In this document: piece by piece, positions 44,141-57,669 of the stretch
Position numbering within the stretch: position 1 is the stretch's first letter
How the letters are laid out: each line of letters starts with the position of its first letter
DNA from: Gadus chalcogrammus
Taxonomy: Eukaryota > Chordata > Actinopteri > Gadiformes > Gadidae
DNA length: 64,000 nucleotides
NCBI RefSeq assembly: GCF_026213295.1
Contig: NC_079412.1
Span: forward strand, 16,442,856 to 16,506,855
Direction: 5' to 3'
Made by a program: the position numbers and the translations under genes
Notes under the pieces: model-generated
The model's database searches: none
What the model was told of the DNA's origin: nothing
The model's input: the letters and a program-made list of their open reading frames with translations, nothing else

Positions 44141-47100
44141 TCAGTGGGTTTTCTTCTGCTCCTGCAGGGTGTGCTGTAGTTCTCTCAGGTTGGCTGAGAG
44201 CAGCTCCACCTCGTCCAGACGGCCGTTTATCTTAGCGTCAAAGATGTAGGCCCTAATGTTGTCAATCTGCTGCAGAAGCAGTTCCTCCTCTATCATGTCA
44301 ATGTCCGCCAGAGCTCCTGCGTCTTCGTCCCCCTCGAAGGGGTTGGTCGAAACCCCTGGGGAGTCCCCAGAGGCCTCCGTGAAAGGGTTGCTCGTCTCAC
44401 TACTCTCCTCCTCGAAAGGGTTTCCAAGAGATGTTGCAGCGGGTTCTTCCTGTCCACCGTTGTCTTCTTCGTCATCAAAGGGGTTGTATTCCTTCTTCCC
44501 GTTGCTCACCTCTTTGTGTTCCTCCTGTATGTCCTCGAAGAAGGGGTTGGACGGGTCCTCTTCAGTAGGCGTGGAGTCCTCTTCGAAGGGGTTTAGAGAG
44601 GAGCTGTTTGGCCCTTCGCTGCTGGGAGGAGTGACATGTCCTCCTAAGCTCCTCAACCTAGGAGGGGACTCTTCTTGGCCCGCGAGAGCAGGGAACGCTC
44701 TTAATGACAGAGGGCTCCTTTCAAATTTAGGGGTTACATCTCCAATCTTGTCCTCCTCCACATACCCAGCCACCGGCTCGCCGAGGTCCAAAGAGCATTC
44801 CCAGATGGAAGAGGGCTGCCGGGAGTCCGCCGCCGGAGCTCTTTGCTCCCACTCGCTCCTTTCCCGGGCCTCAAGCCTTTGAATCTCCCCCTGTTGCAGG
44901 TTCTCCTCCTGGGCCAGCTTCTGGGAGAGAGCGATGGCCAAGCTGGTCTGCTGCTGGTCGTATTCGTCCTGCAGCTGCCGCAGGTTCTCTTCCAGCATGG
45001 CCACCTCGTCCGTCCGCTGGGCCTCCCTCGCTTGCCGCAGGAACGACTGGATGTTGTCTATCTGCTGCAGCAGGGGGTCCTTGAGCTCACTGTGGGTTTT
45101 CTTGGAATCGGCCGAGGGCAGCCAACCTCCTGCCTTGGTCATGCGAGGAGGTTTGGGAGCCGGGGGGACTTCTCCATTGGTGGTGGCGACGGAACGGTTC
45201 TTCTCAGACTCCTGCCTCTTCCTCATGGACTCCTGAGCAGCCTGGTGGGTGGAAGAGACCGTGAGATATAAACATGAGCTGGAAACTGTTTGAGGAGGAA
45301 TAAAAGGAGCACCTCCTCACCAATCTCTCCTGCTGGAGTTTCTTCTCTTGTTCCTGCTTCCTCTTCTCCTTCAGTGCCTCATACTTGTCTTTGGTTGGAA
45401 GAGACATCAGACCCAACAGCTTCTCCTAGTGGAAACACAATGGCCAGAAGGGTAAACATAAAAATGTGTTTTGAATTGAAGTATTGAATTCGCCCCTGAA
45501 CCATATATCTCCTCTTTTAGGTGTTCTTACCTGGACGAAGAGCGTTGCGGTGTAACGGATCATTTTCTGCAGATGGAGGGACTTTGGCGTGGGGGCTGGA
45601 TCATCTTTCATTCCCAGGGTTAAAATCCTCTTACTGATGAGAGGAGAGCGAGCGAGAAATCCAGTTTACCCCTTCATACATATTACATTAGATTTGACTA
45701 GACTAGTTTAATCTTCAATTATAAAAAAAACTTGCAATGCACTGACCTCAATGCATCGATTAACTCGTAGTACTTCTGTACTTCCAGTCTAAGCCCACCA
45801 GCAGAGTCCAGGTTGTATGTGGTTTCCCCGGCACTATGAATGAATAGAGTCAAAATAGAGTCATTTTTTGCTTTGAATCCAAACCAATGATTTCCCTCTA
45901 GGTTATTTACAGTGCAATTGGACTTACTTAAGAGATTCGGCCACTTTGATGTACTCTGGTGCCTTTTCATCAACCTTGTCCATACACATTCTTAGCCTCT
46001 GAAAGAATCAACACAAGATGCAAGACATTGAATACCAGAATAAATACACAATGAAGGGCATGAATATGTTGGCTTAAAAACGCAAAAATGGGCAGTTCTA
46101 CTGCCCACAGTGCAATAAAACTCAACATAATAATGTCTCTGCTAGCGAGAGCAACAATATGGCCTGTGAGATAAATCATTCTTTAAGGGCGCACATGAAG
46201 TGATGCAGAGCACGCATCTGACACCCCCTTGTGCACAAATGCTGTCATCTTTTGGCACCAAGTGGGTGGACCAAGCCATGGGGGTGGGCAGTGAACCATA
46301 GCCAGCCTTTAAGACTTACAGTACTTGACGATAAAGAATATCAACAAACCAGGAGATATAAAAATGCTGATCAGGAAATAATTACTAAATTGCCTCGCTG
46401 AAGCTAGTGTAACGTAGGTACTTAAGTGTACAAGACAGCAATCGTCTAATGAAGCCAGATATAAATCAGTGCTGTGGCTGTATTTGTTTATGTTATATAT
46501 ATTATATATATCTATATTAAAAAGGCTTTGGCTCTTACAGCTTGGACCTTTGAGCGTCGTACCTCATATAGTTTGACTATGTCAGGCATGTGGTCCCTCT
46601 CCTCCAGCTTCTGCTGTCTCTTCAGCAGCGTGTCCATGCAGTGGTGGCAGCAGCGGATCTTCTCGTCGTCCTTCTCCTCCAGCATGGAGGTGACGCTGCT
46701 CAGGCTGCTCAGGCTGCCCCTTCTGGAGCCCATCCCACTGGCCCCGGCCCCTGAGGGTGGGGCCTGGGACTGACCCGGGCTGCCAGGGATGCAAAGGGAC
46801 TCCCGTGTGCCACTGGTCAACTTATCTGGTGAGTGGGAGGGAGGGCGAGAGAAAAAGAGAGAGAGAGAGAAAGAGAGAGAAGCCCTTACATAAGAGGTAA
46901 AAAAAAAAAGCTCTGTTTGTAATGCACCAAAGTGTCGTCCATAATTATGTCAAGCAAATTGTATTTTTTATTGCCCCTTAATCACATCTGCAGTCTCAAA
47001 GGGCTTCACGGACCACATTTCAGGGATACTCTCCTACCCTAGCACACCCAGGAGCAAGCTAAAACTCTATTATCAAGGAGTAAACCATCCAAGGAAGAAA

Positions 47101-48522
47101 CACAGAGTGAGGGGTGCCATACCAGACAGACATGATCGTGACCTTCATAGTTATACTCACAGGCCAGGGGCAGAGGAACAAAGTCCATGCATTTCCTACA
47201 CATGATGGAGCCACACAGACGGCAGTGGTGCCGCCGGTTCCTGATGTTGAACTTGTTCCCACAGTCGGGACAGAAGGGCACGTCCGAGTCGCTCACCCAT
47301 GGCACCACCGACTTCTCTATGGCTGTGGAGGGGAGATAGCTTTAGAAATGGAAGATGAGATGGATCTCATATATTTAAATATGATGGAAGTGAACAAACC
47401 TCTGATTTTAGCTACATCCGAGTTGGTCCTATCGAAAGATGTGAGCTGAAACAATTGGGCCACAAGTAAGATGACATTATTGCATGGATAGAATGGAAAT
47501 TATAATTCAAATGAATAGTGGTTAGCGATTTCACAACCACACCTTTTCTAGTCTGATGAGGAGCTTGTTGACTTCGATCACATAGTGGTCTATCCTGGCT
47601 GCTCTGTGTTTTTTGAAATAGTCCTGATGATTTCTGGTTGCACCTGCAAGAAGAAGTTTAATTAATTATCCAGCAAGACCAGCAGTCTGATGTCAATCAA
47701 TGCCTATGTAAATCTGATATATTTGAATCCTTTGTTTCCACTTTATAAAATGCATGTTTAGTTTGCAACACATCTATTATGTAGTTCTGACTGAGTCATT
47801 ATTAGTTATGTAAAAAATGGATAATTGGTACATTAATATTTCAAAATGGATCAGAGATTCAAGCCTTAGGCTAGAAAAAAAAAACATTAAATCTTCTCTC
47901 TTAACCAGTGCATCTCTCCAGCCTTACCCAGCTCCTGGGGCTCCCACATGTATGGATCCACTCCGCCGTAGTAGAATGACTCATAGCTTCCAGTGTCAGC
48001 TCGGTCGTCTCCATCCCTCTTCAGCAGTTTATCTTTGGCTTTCTTAGCCTTTTGAACCAAACCTGCACACGCACAGATGGTGATGATGCTGCTTCAATCC
48101 TACTCCAACCCTAATGCATCCAATATCACTCAATGCACAACTATTCAATAATTATGCTGTTACCCACACATGCAGCCAGTGCTGGAATTATCTGCTTTTC
48201 ACTTATCTGATAAGCCTTAAAATACTTTCCGCATCCCTCCGTTTCGAATCTAGGCTACGTTCTACAGAAGTATTCTGAGGTGAGTTGACCATCTTACTAA
48301 ATTCAGGATAAATTCACTCTAACCTAGATACGATTATCACAGATATTACAGGCACTTACTCTTGAGTTGCCCCCTAACATGACGGTCGTCTCCAGAGTGC
48401 TCCTCCTCATAGTGGTCCTGGAGTTGGTAAAAGGACTGCAGATCCTTATGGCACAGTGGGCAAATGAATCCCTCCTTCACTTCCCCTGTGCCTTCAAAGG
48501 GGGGTGGATAACTAGATGCCAT
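44141..48522 (-). CDS. rbsn: Rabenosyn-5 (FYVE-domain Rab4/Rab5 effector), 11 exons, 778 aa
   Basis: Early-endosome protein that binds PI3P, Rab5, Rab4, VPS45 and EHD proteins and drives fusion and recycling. Exons in transcript order: 48522-48360, 48062-47928, 47643-47543, 47445-47400, 47322-47161, 46825-46563, 45998-45928, 45833-45747, 45633-45531, 45425-45321, 45241-44141. Phases agree; 778 aa against 784 in human. Order of parts: N-terminal C2H2 finger (FICPLCHKDLQSFYQLQDHY); FYVE domain with PWVSDSDVPFCPDC and RRHHCRLCGSIMC, interrupted by the Ser/Gly-rich insert usual in this protein before IRCCHHC; a coiled region (KLLGLMSLPTKDKY); a first Rab-binding helix (DPLLQQIDNIQSFLRQA); six NPF motifs for EH domains (for example SLNPFEED, YNPFDDEE, SNPFTEA); and a C-terminal Rab5-binding helix pair (LLLQQIDNIRAYIFDAK). 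The last exon holds all NPF motifs. Confidence 0.96.
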
Positions 48523-50700
48523 GGGAGGAATCGGCTGTGGATGAAGCCCTGATGGACGCGATGCACGGTGGGAAAGGCGTTTCCATTCATTCCACCCGCC
48601 ACCGGGTGTTCACGCCAACACAGGACAGTTCCATCCCAGCCAGGGAAAGCCTTGGTTTTCAGGATGTGAGTGAAAGAAAAGTCCAAACCCAAATTATCAA
48701 AAAAGATTGCACCCCCAATAAATGTTCTTATAACACACAGAATACACATTGCTATGATTTTCACCCGTAACTGATGTCTGAAATCGTTTGCGTTATTGAA
48801 TCTCATATTTGTTTTATTTAATCTCTCATTAACTATCAGATGAGTGGAACCTCATTACCGTTGTCAGCGGTAGATGGTGGTCTCTTGTAATTGCACCCTA
48901 AATTGCCGAATATAGATCTGCCGAATACGTTGTTTTACATTTACACAATGTAACGTTACGCAATGTTATTAGCAGGTGCATAAGGCTTTGGCTGAATGTA
49001 TTATGAATACTTTATTGTTGTTGTACCTAATATGCTTAACGTGTACACGAAATTGCTATGAATTGCTATTGCACATCGTCCTATGGTAGGGTCCGCCCTC
49101 TGACTCAACACTAGTGAGTCATTAACATGTTTTCTGCCAACGCATTGCCTTATATGACGCTGCAATTGACAGAAACTTACATTTCAAGAGCACACATCAT
49201 GCAGTATGTCAAATCGGTGCAATGCTAACGACGTTTTAAACTTTCGAAAAACAAAAATGGATTTCGAACGTCGGTGAATCAAATCACTATTATCGTAGTG
49301 AGAAATTTACAAAGACATGAACCTCCCCAGTAGCTTTCTGATGATTTAAACTCATTTTTTCGTCTCGTTGCGTAGAGTTCAGTGATCTAAGGAGCAGCGA
49401 CCAGCCAACTAGCCATGCTAGGTACCATACACTAGCTTGGGGCTAAACAATGGCACGTTTTGTCTCCTGACATCACAAGAAACGCTCTCCCTTGTGTTGC
49501 TCAATGGTACACCTGAATATAATCTTCAGTAAAACATTTGTACTCACACGTTTACAAAAGTTATTGTTTGAAAATGTGGATATTGACAGCTCGCAGCTCC
49601 CAGCTGCAACCTATGGCTGCACCACAGCTGCCCAACCTAGTCATGTGACACCCCTCCGTATGGCAGCATGTGAGGGACAAACAGAACAAAACGCCGAAAG
49701 CCATGGCTATGTTAAAACGTAGTTGGGTTGTCTACACTGCCTAGTGCCTACTCTAGTTTTTTCTTTCACGTTTCCTATACTTTTATATGATAACCGCAAC
49801 ATTTACACGAATAATAATAGTGGTTCAAACCAATCGGTTGATGGTTGTCATTCATGCCACTGTCCGCGCGCGTCAGATTTGGGATCCAGCGGTCCGAGCA
49901 TCAAATAGTTATTATTTAATAGGGAGTAAAGAATAAAAATTATACGAGACATACTTTCTATCATTGGCCGATACGTTCGTTATTTGATATAGGCCTACTG
50001 CACATGTCGGTGCATTTCTGATAAGCATTGGCCCTTCCAATGTCAGTATAAATGTTTTTAGTAGAAAAAAAAAATACTTCACGCACCCAAAAGCTATTCC
50101 ATGACTGCAACTAAAAAGTCCACGCCAAAATTCTTTACTAATGCATTTTATTGTAACATCGACATAGTTGTGAAATGATTTAAGGCAGGAATTACATACA
50201 GGCTGCAGTTAAACATGAGTCCATGCAATAATATTTTAGTAAAAAATAACTCTTTGCAGCCTATTCAGTTAGCGTATTTTCGACTTTTCTATTGCTTTTA
50301 TCTGATAGGAGCCTATACTAAAACTTTGTAACCTCACAGAGGTAACAACACAAAGCAAAAATATAATATTAGGCAAAATAAAAAAGTATTTAATAAGAGT
50401 TGCCTGTGTCACAAATCGATCAAAGTTGCCTTTTCATTAGTCGTCAAATTAGGTTATAATTCGTGGTTCAGTGAACAACATGTGCACACTTCCTCAAAGT
50501 TAAGCAAAAGCAAATATTTTAATCCAATGACATACACTTTGGGCGCTATCATCGATCACATACCTGAATGCAATCAATGTAGGCCTATTACTTCATGTTC
50601 CTAAATTGTAAAATACCTATGTGGCATTTTTTCGGGTATATAGAAAATTATGTAAATGGGCAGGCTTATCTGAAATTATTTGATTACGGTCAATTACTTT
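48523..50700. other. rbsn upstream region and spacer to trh
   Basis: Probably contains the rbsn promoter and any untranslated first exon, not located. The remainder is AT-rich with no coding signature. Confidence 0.4.
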
Positions 50701-50705
50701 ACACA

Positions 50706-50711
50706 TTTATT
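50706..50711 (-). terminator. Candidate trh poly(A) signal
   Basis: AATAAA on the minus strand 60 bp after the stop. A closer AATAAA (50761-50766) lies only about 5 bp after the stop codon. Confidence 0.45.
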
Positions 50712-50770
50712 TTTTTACTATACAGCACATTAGGCTCACAACAGCCTAAACTTTAGTTTTTTTATTATGA

Positions 50771-52007
50771 TCACTTTTCTACCAAATCCTCCTCTGGGGG
50801 GGCGAGTCTTTTACCCGGGTGTTGTCTCTTTTCCTCCACGCGACTCTTGGTCACGTTGTCTATGAGGTCGAGCAACAGGCTGGTCTGGCTGCAGCCTGAG
50901 GATGGGTCCAACACGTCACAGGGTCTGGTGGAGCCCGAATCCGGGCTCGGGTTTTCCCAAAAACGTTTCCCGGGATGCTGACGCTTGTCGAATTGCTGGA
51001 GGGCCGCGTTTTCCTCGTGCTCCACGTCAAAGCCAGGGTCACGCTTACCTGGGTGCTGCCGTTTGCTGAAAAACGCGAGGAAGCGTTTTCCCGGGTGCTG
51101 TCTTTTAGAAAGTTCACTCAGGAGCACGGGGCTGTCCGCAATCTGTCCAAGTATCGCGCGTTTTCCCGGGTGCTGTCTTTTCTGGAACTCTATAAAGGAG
51201 TCTAGGTCGTCGTCGCGTTTTCCCGGGTGCTGTCTCTTCTGAACAGCCTCGTAGTCTGCCTCCCCGTCGTCGTCCTCCTCCTCCCTTCGCCCTGGATGCT
51301 GCCGTTTCTCCAGGTCCTCGTTCAGTCTCTTGCCGGGATGTTGCCGCTTTGTGACCCAGTCTGACTGAGAGTAAAGCCCTTCTGGAAGAAGATTAGAAAA
51401 AAATTACCGTTTACTTGCTCTGTTAGCTACATCAAAGGAAGATGTATTTGCCATCTTTAAATGACTCCTGCAAATTAAATGTTTTCTGTATCCTGAGTAA
51501 ATGAAGTGCATTAGATTACAATCGAGGTTATCAAAGTAAAAAGTTAAAAGGTACAGGATACAAACGATAACCAAAGGATAATATCTTAAATTGTGTATTA
51601 TTATTTTTAAGAATGTTAACAAATTGAAATAAAAAAAGAAAACCAACTGTGTAACCCATATTGTAGTGGCATCAAGATACATGTTAATAAAAAAAAAAAT
51701 CACACAATAATTAACGCACAATTTGAATAGGCTATATCTAGTCAAGTTATTCTCGGCGAGATGGAATTCAATTTGGAACAGCAATAACTGAGCGCAGTTG
51801 AGGTGCGCTACATTTACCATTTGTTTCTCCTTGCTCTTGTATCTTTTCCAAAATGGAGCGCAACAAAATAGTCTCTGCTCTCTGTAGAATAATGTCGTCT
51901 ATGGTCTTGTGGTCCACCGTCCCATCGTCTGGCATACCCTGCCCTCTGGAACCCGTAAAGTTACCCACCGTGAGAGAAGCCAAGATGAGAAGATACGTCG
52001 ACTTCAT
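50771..52007 (-). CDS. trh: Prepro-thyrotropin-releasing hormone, 2 coding exons, 266 aa, eight TRH copies
   Basis: Secreted neuropeptide precursor; each QHPG flanked by dibasic sites is cut and matured to pyroGlu-His-Pro-amide. Coding exons: 52007-51818 and 51381-50771, joined in phase 1. A short 5' untranslated part of the first coding exon runs to 52024 at a CAG acceptor, so an untranslated first exon lies upstream (about 52280-52312). The signal peptide is [17 protein letters not shown] and nearby residues. Exon 2 encodes eight QHPG units: seven KRQHPGKR and one KRQHPGRR (the second). Most are separated by short acidic spacers; a longer spacer of about 45 residues comes before the last, and the protein ends [11 protein letters not shown]. 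Human has six copies. The start at 52007 is the first Met of the signal peptide; an upstream in-frame Met lies in intron sequence. Confidence 0.97.
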
Positions 52008-52337
52008 TGCAAGTAGAGTTGTGCCTGGTAAGAAATGATATGAGATTATATTTGAAAAAAAAGGAAAGCTGTCATGAGGATAAAAATGGAAAATATAATC
52101 AGATTTGCATTTCAACTAAGATAGAGGTTTGAAATGTGCATGGCAGATGAAGTAAAACGGTATTAAGACTTGAAATGAAAGACTTACTTGGTGTCTTTAG
52201 TTCTTCCTCTTGGTAGGCAAATTCAATGGTGATTATGTTCATTTGCTATAGACGTAACCGTTTTGTTCCCCTTCTCACAGCGGTTGGTGACCCTTGAAGG
52301 CCAACTTCAGAGGTATGAGCAGATACCTACCCATCGC

Positions 52338-52345
52338 TTTTTATA
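52338..52345 (-). promoter_or_regulatory. TATA box of trh
   Basis: On the minus strand TATAAAAA, about 30 bp before the presumed untranslated exon 1, whose donor would be GT at 52278 (exon about 52279-52312). Fits a regulated neuropeptide gene. Confidence 0.65.
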
Positions 52346-52359
52346 CCCTCCGCTATCTG

Positions 52360-54720
52360 TCGTCACACCAGCCACCGCGCTGTAAGTTCCTCTGGAGCGC
52401 GCGTCTCCATTGATGTCACCAAGTCGTGCGTAACGATGGATGGTGGACTTTAAACGAAGGACTGACAGATTCTTTTTTAGATCCATAAATTACAACAAGT
52501 TGACTTGGAATTTGGTATTTAACTGCGTAATATACAATTAGGCCCAATAGTTGAGCTTTTTATTAGCACTTCCGCAGTAATTTAACCGCACTTATCATGT
52601 TTGTAACTCTTACCAACATGGTTATTGTACCAAATGGTCATCTTGCATATCTTGAAATTGTCAAAGGTTTATATAAATAAAAATAAGATAAAATAATAAT
52701 ATGTTTGTACAGAGCCTCATTGAGCACAAGAAGGGTGTATGTTAAGGTTTGGTGTGAATTGACACTTTCGTCATTTAGTTCAGAAGGTTGAAGGACCTAC
52801 CGGGCAGCTTCGGAGGTGAGGATGGCGGACTCCCCAAGCCCTTTCACACATCGCTGGCATGATTAGGATATTAGGAATAATGTGCAATCTCAGTACGGCT
52901 CAGCATGTGACAGTGCTTCCTCTCCCTGAATCAGGACAGGGGACGGCGCCCTACCTTCTGAACTGCAGGGGTATCACATCACAGAGTGAAGCTCTCCTCC
53001 AGCCTAATAATCGTATCTCTATAAGCAAATCTTAACTCTCCCCTGACTATAATGCATTCTTTATTTACAGTGCAACTAAAGAGGGTTTGATAAGCATTGA
53101 GATTACTCCAGAGTCCCTTGATTCTCTCCTCCAGTTTGAGTCAGCCCAGAATAAATCAACTGCATCATTTCTTGCCTTCATTGTGCTGTCATGTCTAATA
53201 CTTCAAGGATGTTTAGAATCCACGCAGGACTTTGGTTATAATATCAATACCATTATTACACCCTCTATTCCCTCTTAGTGTTAGTCTATAGATAATCTGC
53301 ATGTCAATGATAAGCAAGATGTAGCATTTGCTGTGCAGTCTGTCCTCCTTCCGATGATAAAATACATTGTACATCTGGCTGTTGTTCTCTTCATAAAGGC
53401 AGCAGCTATTGACCCTCCACTCAAAATCCATTGCAGACGACCACAGAGGAACGGGTGTCTTGTTAAACCACTCCCAACATATCAGTACCAGCTTCTCTTT
53501 GAATCTCAGCCATGAGATCACATCCCAAAGGACCAGGTTCCTTGTCAGCAGGTCAATTACCCCTGGAAACACTGGAACAAATGGGAATCGGCATCAAAAA
53601 TTAATCTGACATCTTCTGGGACCACACAACCGCTGGGTTCATCGGTTGGTATGTGGGTCTCTGACAGAGATACAAAGTTTTATATTGTGTGTGTGAATGT
53701 AACGTTGTAGACCCTGCGGCAGGTTTGAATACTCCCTTTCTATCTTTATTCCCATCCTTACAAGGATGTAATTAAATCCTGTGTTCTTAGTTGGGGCCGT
53801 CAAAACTCAGCCATGAAGTTAACACAGAGGTTTAACCACAGTTTGAGCTCCCGGAGAGGACAGGCTAAATATACACTCTCTGGCTGGGAGAGAATAATAA
53901 GATTCTTCAGCATCCCTCTTGTGTTTCTTCTCACTGAGGCTTGCTGTTTTTTCATTTCATTAAGCCATGATGATGAACTTCCTTCAACTCCAAATGCAAT
54001 TGGCAATGTTTGGAGACATGAAGTTAAACAGATTGATTCTCTATTTTGTTGCATAGCTACAGAGAGTATTGCTGGACGAGTGCACAGGTTGATGAAGCGC
54101 AGACCTGAGCCAGTCGAGCTGCAATATGTGATTCATATTCATCATGAGCAACACAACCTTTTGTAGTGGTTCAGCGAATGAGTCAACCGTACTGTCAGTG
54201 AAAACAGGGCAGAAAATGGGGTTTTGAAGGGTCTGGCTTCTTCAGCTTACACTCTCCCGACTAATGGCACATTCAGCTATGGGCTGCCAACACACTTAGA
54301 AACAAATGAATGCTTAAGTAATTGAGGCAAACAGACGAGTGAGTGAAACTTGCCACCCTATATTGAATTCTGTGATTGTTGAACATTTTGACAAAATACA
54401 TGTGTAACATAAGTGAATATGAACGCATGCAAAACAACTTCAACAGAAGGCAAAGGAGACGCATAACAGTACTTCTAACAAAATGCCGAAAATAATCTGC
54501 ATCTGAAATATTATCCCTCAAAGACAACAACACAAAACCGAAGAGAAAAAAACAACAACAGCACCACAAGAGCCGACCTCAGCACCTCTGCCCTGACCGG
54601 GGGCCCGGGGCCACTGTGTGCCAGCTACAGGGAGAACGACAGAGGACCGGATGGAACAAGACATCAGCCAACCGGCCGACCCGGAGACACAGGGAAATAA
54701 ATATATAAACCCTAATGGGT
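52360..54720. other. Intergenic, no gene recognised
   Basis: Upstream flank of trh. Several 60-120 codon open frames, none with a known family pattern or splice context. Confidence 0.4.
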
Positions 54721-54726
54721 GAGAGG

Positions 54727-54737
54727 TGTGTGTGTGT

Positions 54738-54832
<95 letters not shown>

Positions 54833-54850
54833 TGTGTGTGTGTGTGTGTG
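54727..54850. repeat. (TG)n microsatellite
   Basis: About 60 TG units with a few TA interruptions. Confidence 0.96.
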
Positions 54851-56191
54851 GATGGCATGACAGCTGTGTGCCTTGGCACTGACACTGGCCTGACAGGGGT
54901 CAGGGTGGCGGGCAGCAGTGAGTGACGGCTTCCAGTGGTTGACTCTGGACTCACGACTTGGTGGGAGATGAGGTCACAGAGCTCTGACCATGAAACTGTT
55001 TTATTTGTGTGTGTGTGTTTGTTACTACGGGCGGCCTTTTTTATATAGTGGATTGTTTTATTTAAACTGTTTTTTTAGCCCCTCTGAAGGAAACCAATTT
55101 CGGCATGAACTAGTGTCTAATGTCATTTAAAGAGCTATTTCATAATTTAATTCCCTTTTCCGTTTTTGTCACGTAGATATTTACTTTAGCTACGAGTGCT
55201 TTGAACCTTTTTCCAGACGCATACATTTGAAATTAGAGATTTGTTTTGTATTTGTTTGATTGTGTTTCTACCATTCCTGTTTCCTTAGGTGAAATACCTT
55301 CCGTTGGTTGTTGTTGTTATTGTTGTTGGCCCAAGGGGGAGAGAATGGGTTTAGTGACCAACAGAAGCCTCTTTCCCGCTGGTCTCTCCCGGGCAATACT
55401 CGATGTGACGCCTGGATTATGGTTGAACCCTACAGGTCCCAGTTGGGGTCCACACTCAGGGCATGAGGCAACCCCAAGTTGAGGGACAAGGCACCATATG
55501 ACTCACTTGCAGTGTACTATGGTGAAGGTCAAAAAGACCCCCAAAAGACCCCATACAGTGGAAGATATTTAAACAGTTTTCAGCCCCAAACCCTTTTTCA
55601 CCCTAAATCATGTTGCTTATAGTCAGACCAGATGCTGAGATGACAGATTCATTTGTTTGCCAATTTGGTTGGGTTTTATTCCAGACAACTTAATGATCAC
55701 TATTAATTCACTAAGATGATAATTGAATAGAAGGCCTGAGAAATGCGTTCTGGTCCAGGTAACATTAGATGAATGAATGCATTGTCGCTCAGCTCCGGGA
55801 GCTCCGTCCTAGGCCTTCCCATCAACTCATAGAATCAACGTTTTTACATTTTATTATTCGTTGTTAGATTAATTATGTAAAATCTGAAGTCATTTGTTTC
55901 AACAAATCATGTTGCAGGAGGGAGGGGTCTGTAAGCAGTTGGTGAATCAAAACTCGCCCAGTACTAATCAAATGATAAAAAAGTGTAATGTTTCAAATCA
56001 ACCGTGTAGCCTTGCCACTGCATAAAAATAGTATCCAATTGAAAAGCGTAATCCAATTGCATAATTTGTTTATCTCCGGTAGAATATCTTCTTATCAAAA
56101 CAGGAAACAAAGTTTAACCCTGTCCCCTTTCAGCTTCTAGTTTCCGGCCCAGCTACGTGCCGCCTCCCAGGATTTCAGCTAGCATAGAGTG
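54851..56191. other. Intergenic, no gene recognised
   Basis: Mixed composition; no tips, tails or coding signature noticed. Confidence 0.4.
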
Positions 56192-56650
56192 GCAAAGTCA
56201 CAGCTCTTCCGTTAGAGCCCTCGGGACCTATGAGATCGAAAAATATGAATTTGTTTCAATGGAGAGAAATTAATTATTTTCTGGTCCAAGTCTTTATATG
56301 CCCTGGATTACACATATGTTGTTTGTGGATTTAACTGATAATTTGTCATGCAAAGAAAGCTAAAAGCTTTCTCGAAGAAGTTTGTTAATGTTAGGTTTTG
56401 TGTGAGGCCGCTTTGTGAACTACAGCTCTTCGCTGCTCTCGACGTGAATGATATACGTCACCACCCGCACTTGGAACTCCCGTACAGACATGGCGATCTC
56501 TCTGCTGCACTTCACCACTTTTTCCCAAGGGGAGGATAAAAGCATCGAAAGAGGTGAAAAACATTATAAATTGGGCCATGTGGAGAGTTTCAGTTATGCC
56601 GATGGGGGGCTTGTCCACGCCAGTCGCAGGGAGCGTGACGTCTACTTCTT
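56192..56650 (+). mobile_element. One-armed copy of the 26728-27440 foldback element
   Basis: Collinear with the left arm and middle of the element at 26728-27440 (AGTGGCAAAGTCAC tip, GGGACCTATGAGATCG, CATATGTTGTTTGTGGATTT, then the CTACAGCTCTTCGCTGCTCT block). It ends where LINE sequence begins, so the right arm is missing. Confidence 0.8.
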
Positions 56651-57540
56651 CGCCACCTACAGAGTTTGTTATGTAAGATCATTCAAAAACGGGTTTGAAA
56701 GAAATATTGTAAATATTTTGTCTTTATTTGATGAACATGGCTCATAATGTCGTATGAGAACTTTATAACAACGCACAGTTTTCCTATTCCCTTCAAGGAA
56801 TTCAATGCTGTAACTAAGGCTATTCCTTCAGGTTTGTCTCATCTGATTAAGAGTCATGTTTGTTTTAATGAAGTACATACTTCCTATGATATACCTACAT
56901 TGTCTTTGAATGGCATGGAATTAAAAGATAAAAAATGTAATAATAGATTAATTCGTCAAATATTGCAAAGTAAAAACAAAATTATTCCAAGAGGAAAATT
57001 CTACTGGAATTCGCATTTGGAAAACATAAATTGGAAAAAGACGTGGCTTTTACCTCATAAATTTAGTATTTCCAACAAGTTAAAAGTAATTAATTTTAAA
57101 ATTGTACATAAAATCTATCCAGTCAATTCTATTATATCTAAATATATGGATGTTGATAGCTCCTGCTCCTTTTGTGGACTCGCTGATGAAACATTTGCCC
57201 ATCTTTTTTTTTAATGTGAATTTACCAAGAAATGTTGGTCTGATTTAAGTTCTTTCATTTTCCATCCACCCATGGTCATTCATGACTTCATTCTTAAAGA
57301 TGTGATATGTTACTTTGACGATGGTAAAGATAAGTCCCTTATTTATATGGTTAATTTTTTAATTTTACTTGGGAAGTTCTTTATTCACAAAAAAAAATTC
57401 TTAGAATCTCATCCCTCTTTCCAGATTTTTTTTGTAGAGTTTAAATCACTTTTTAAGTCCCTTTCCCTGTTAAAAAAAAAAAAAAGCATTAGATTTATTG
57501 ATTGTTATCTAAATTTATTTCATGAGTCTCCTTGACAACA
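56651..57540 (+). pseudogene. 5'-truncated L1/Tx1-type LINE, C-terminal end of ORF2
   Basis: Encodes the region after the reverse transcriptase: a DEHGS / SYENF stretch (one frameshift between them near 56742), NRLIRQILQSKNKIIPRGKF, WLLPHKFSISNKLKVINFK, IYPVNSIISKYMD, then the reverse-transcriptase zinc-binding motif CSFCGLADETFAHLFF. A single TAA at 57212-57214 stands where the family has an acidic residue before the last Cys; the same frame then continues for another 100 codons to LNLFHESP. AT-rich 3' tail to about 57670. Dead copy. Confidence 0.8.
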
Positions 57541-57669
57541 GGTCAAATGTATACTTCTAATGAATTCATAACTTTTTAGCTAGAATTATTCTTTATATTT
57601 TCACAAATGTTTATTAATGTATTTATTCATCCATCTTTTATTTATTGTATATATTTATTTATATAATTG

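Noticed and set aside
44256..45271. Two long plus-strand frames (208 and 142 codons)
   Set aside because: Antisense of the last rbsn exon; serine- and leucine-rich composition follows from the acidic minus-strand protein.
52008..52115. Longer N-terminus for trh from an in-frame ATG at 52115
   Set aside because: It crosses a clear CAG acceptor at 52024 and would bury the signal peptide.
53213..53572. 119-codon minus-strand frame
   Set aside because: No recognised domain, no splice context, and composition no different from the flanking non-coding sequence.
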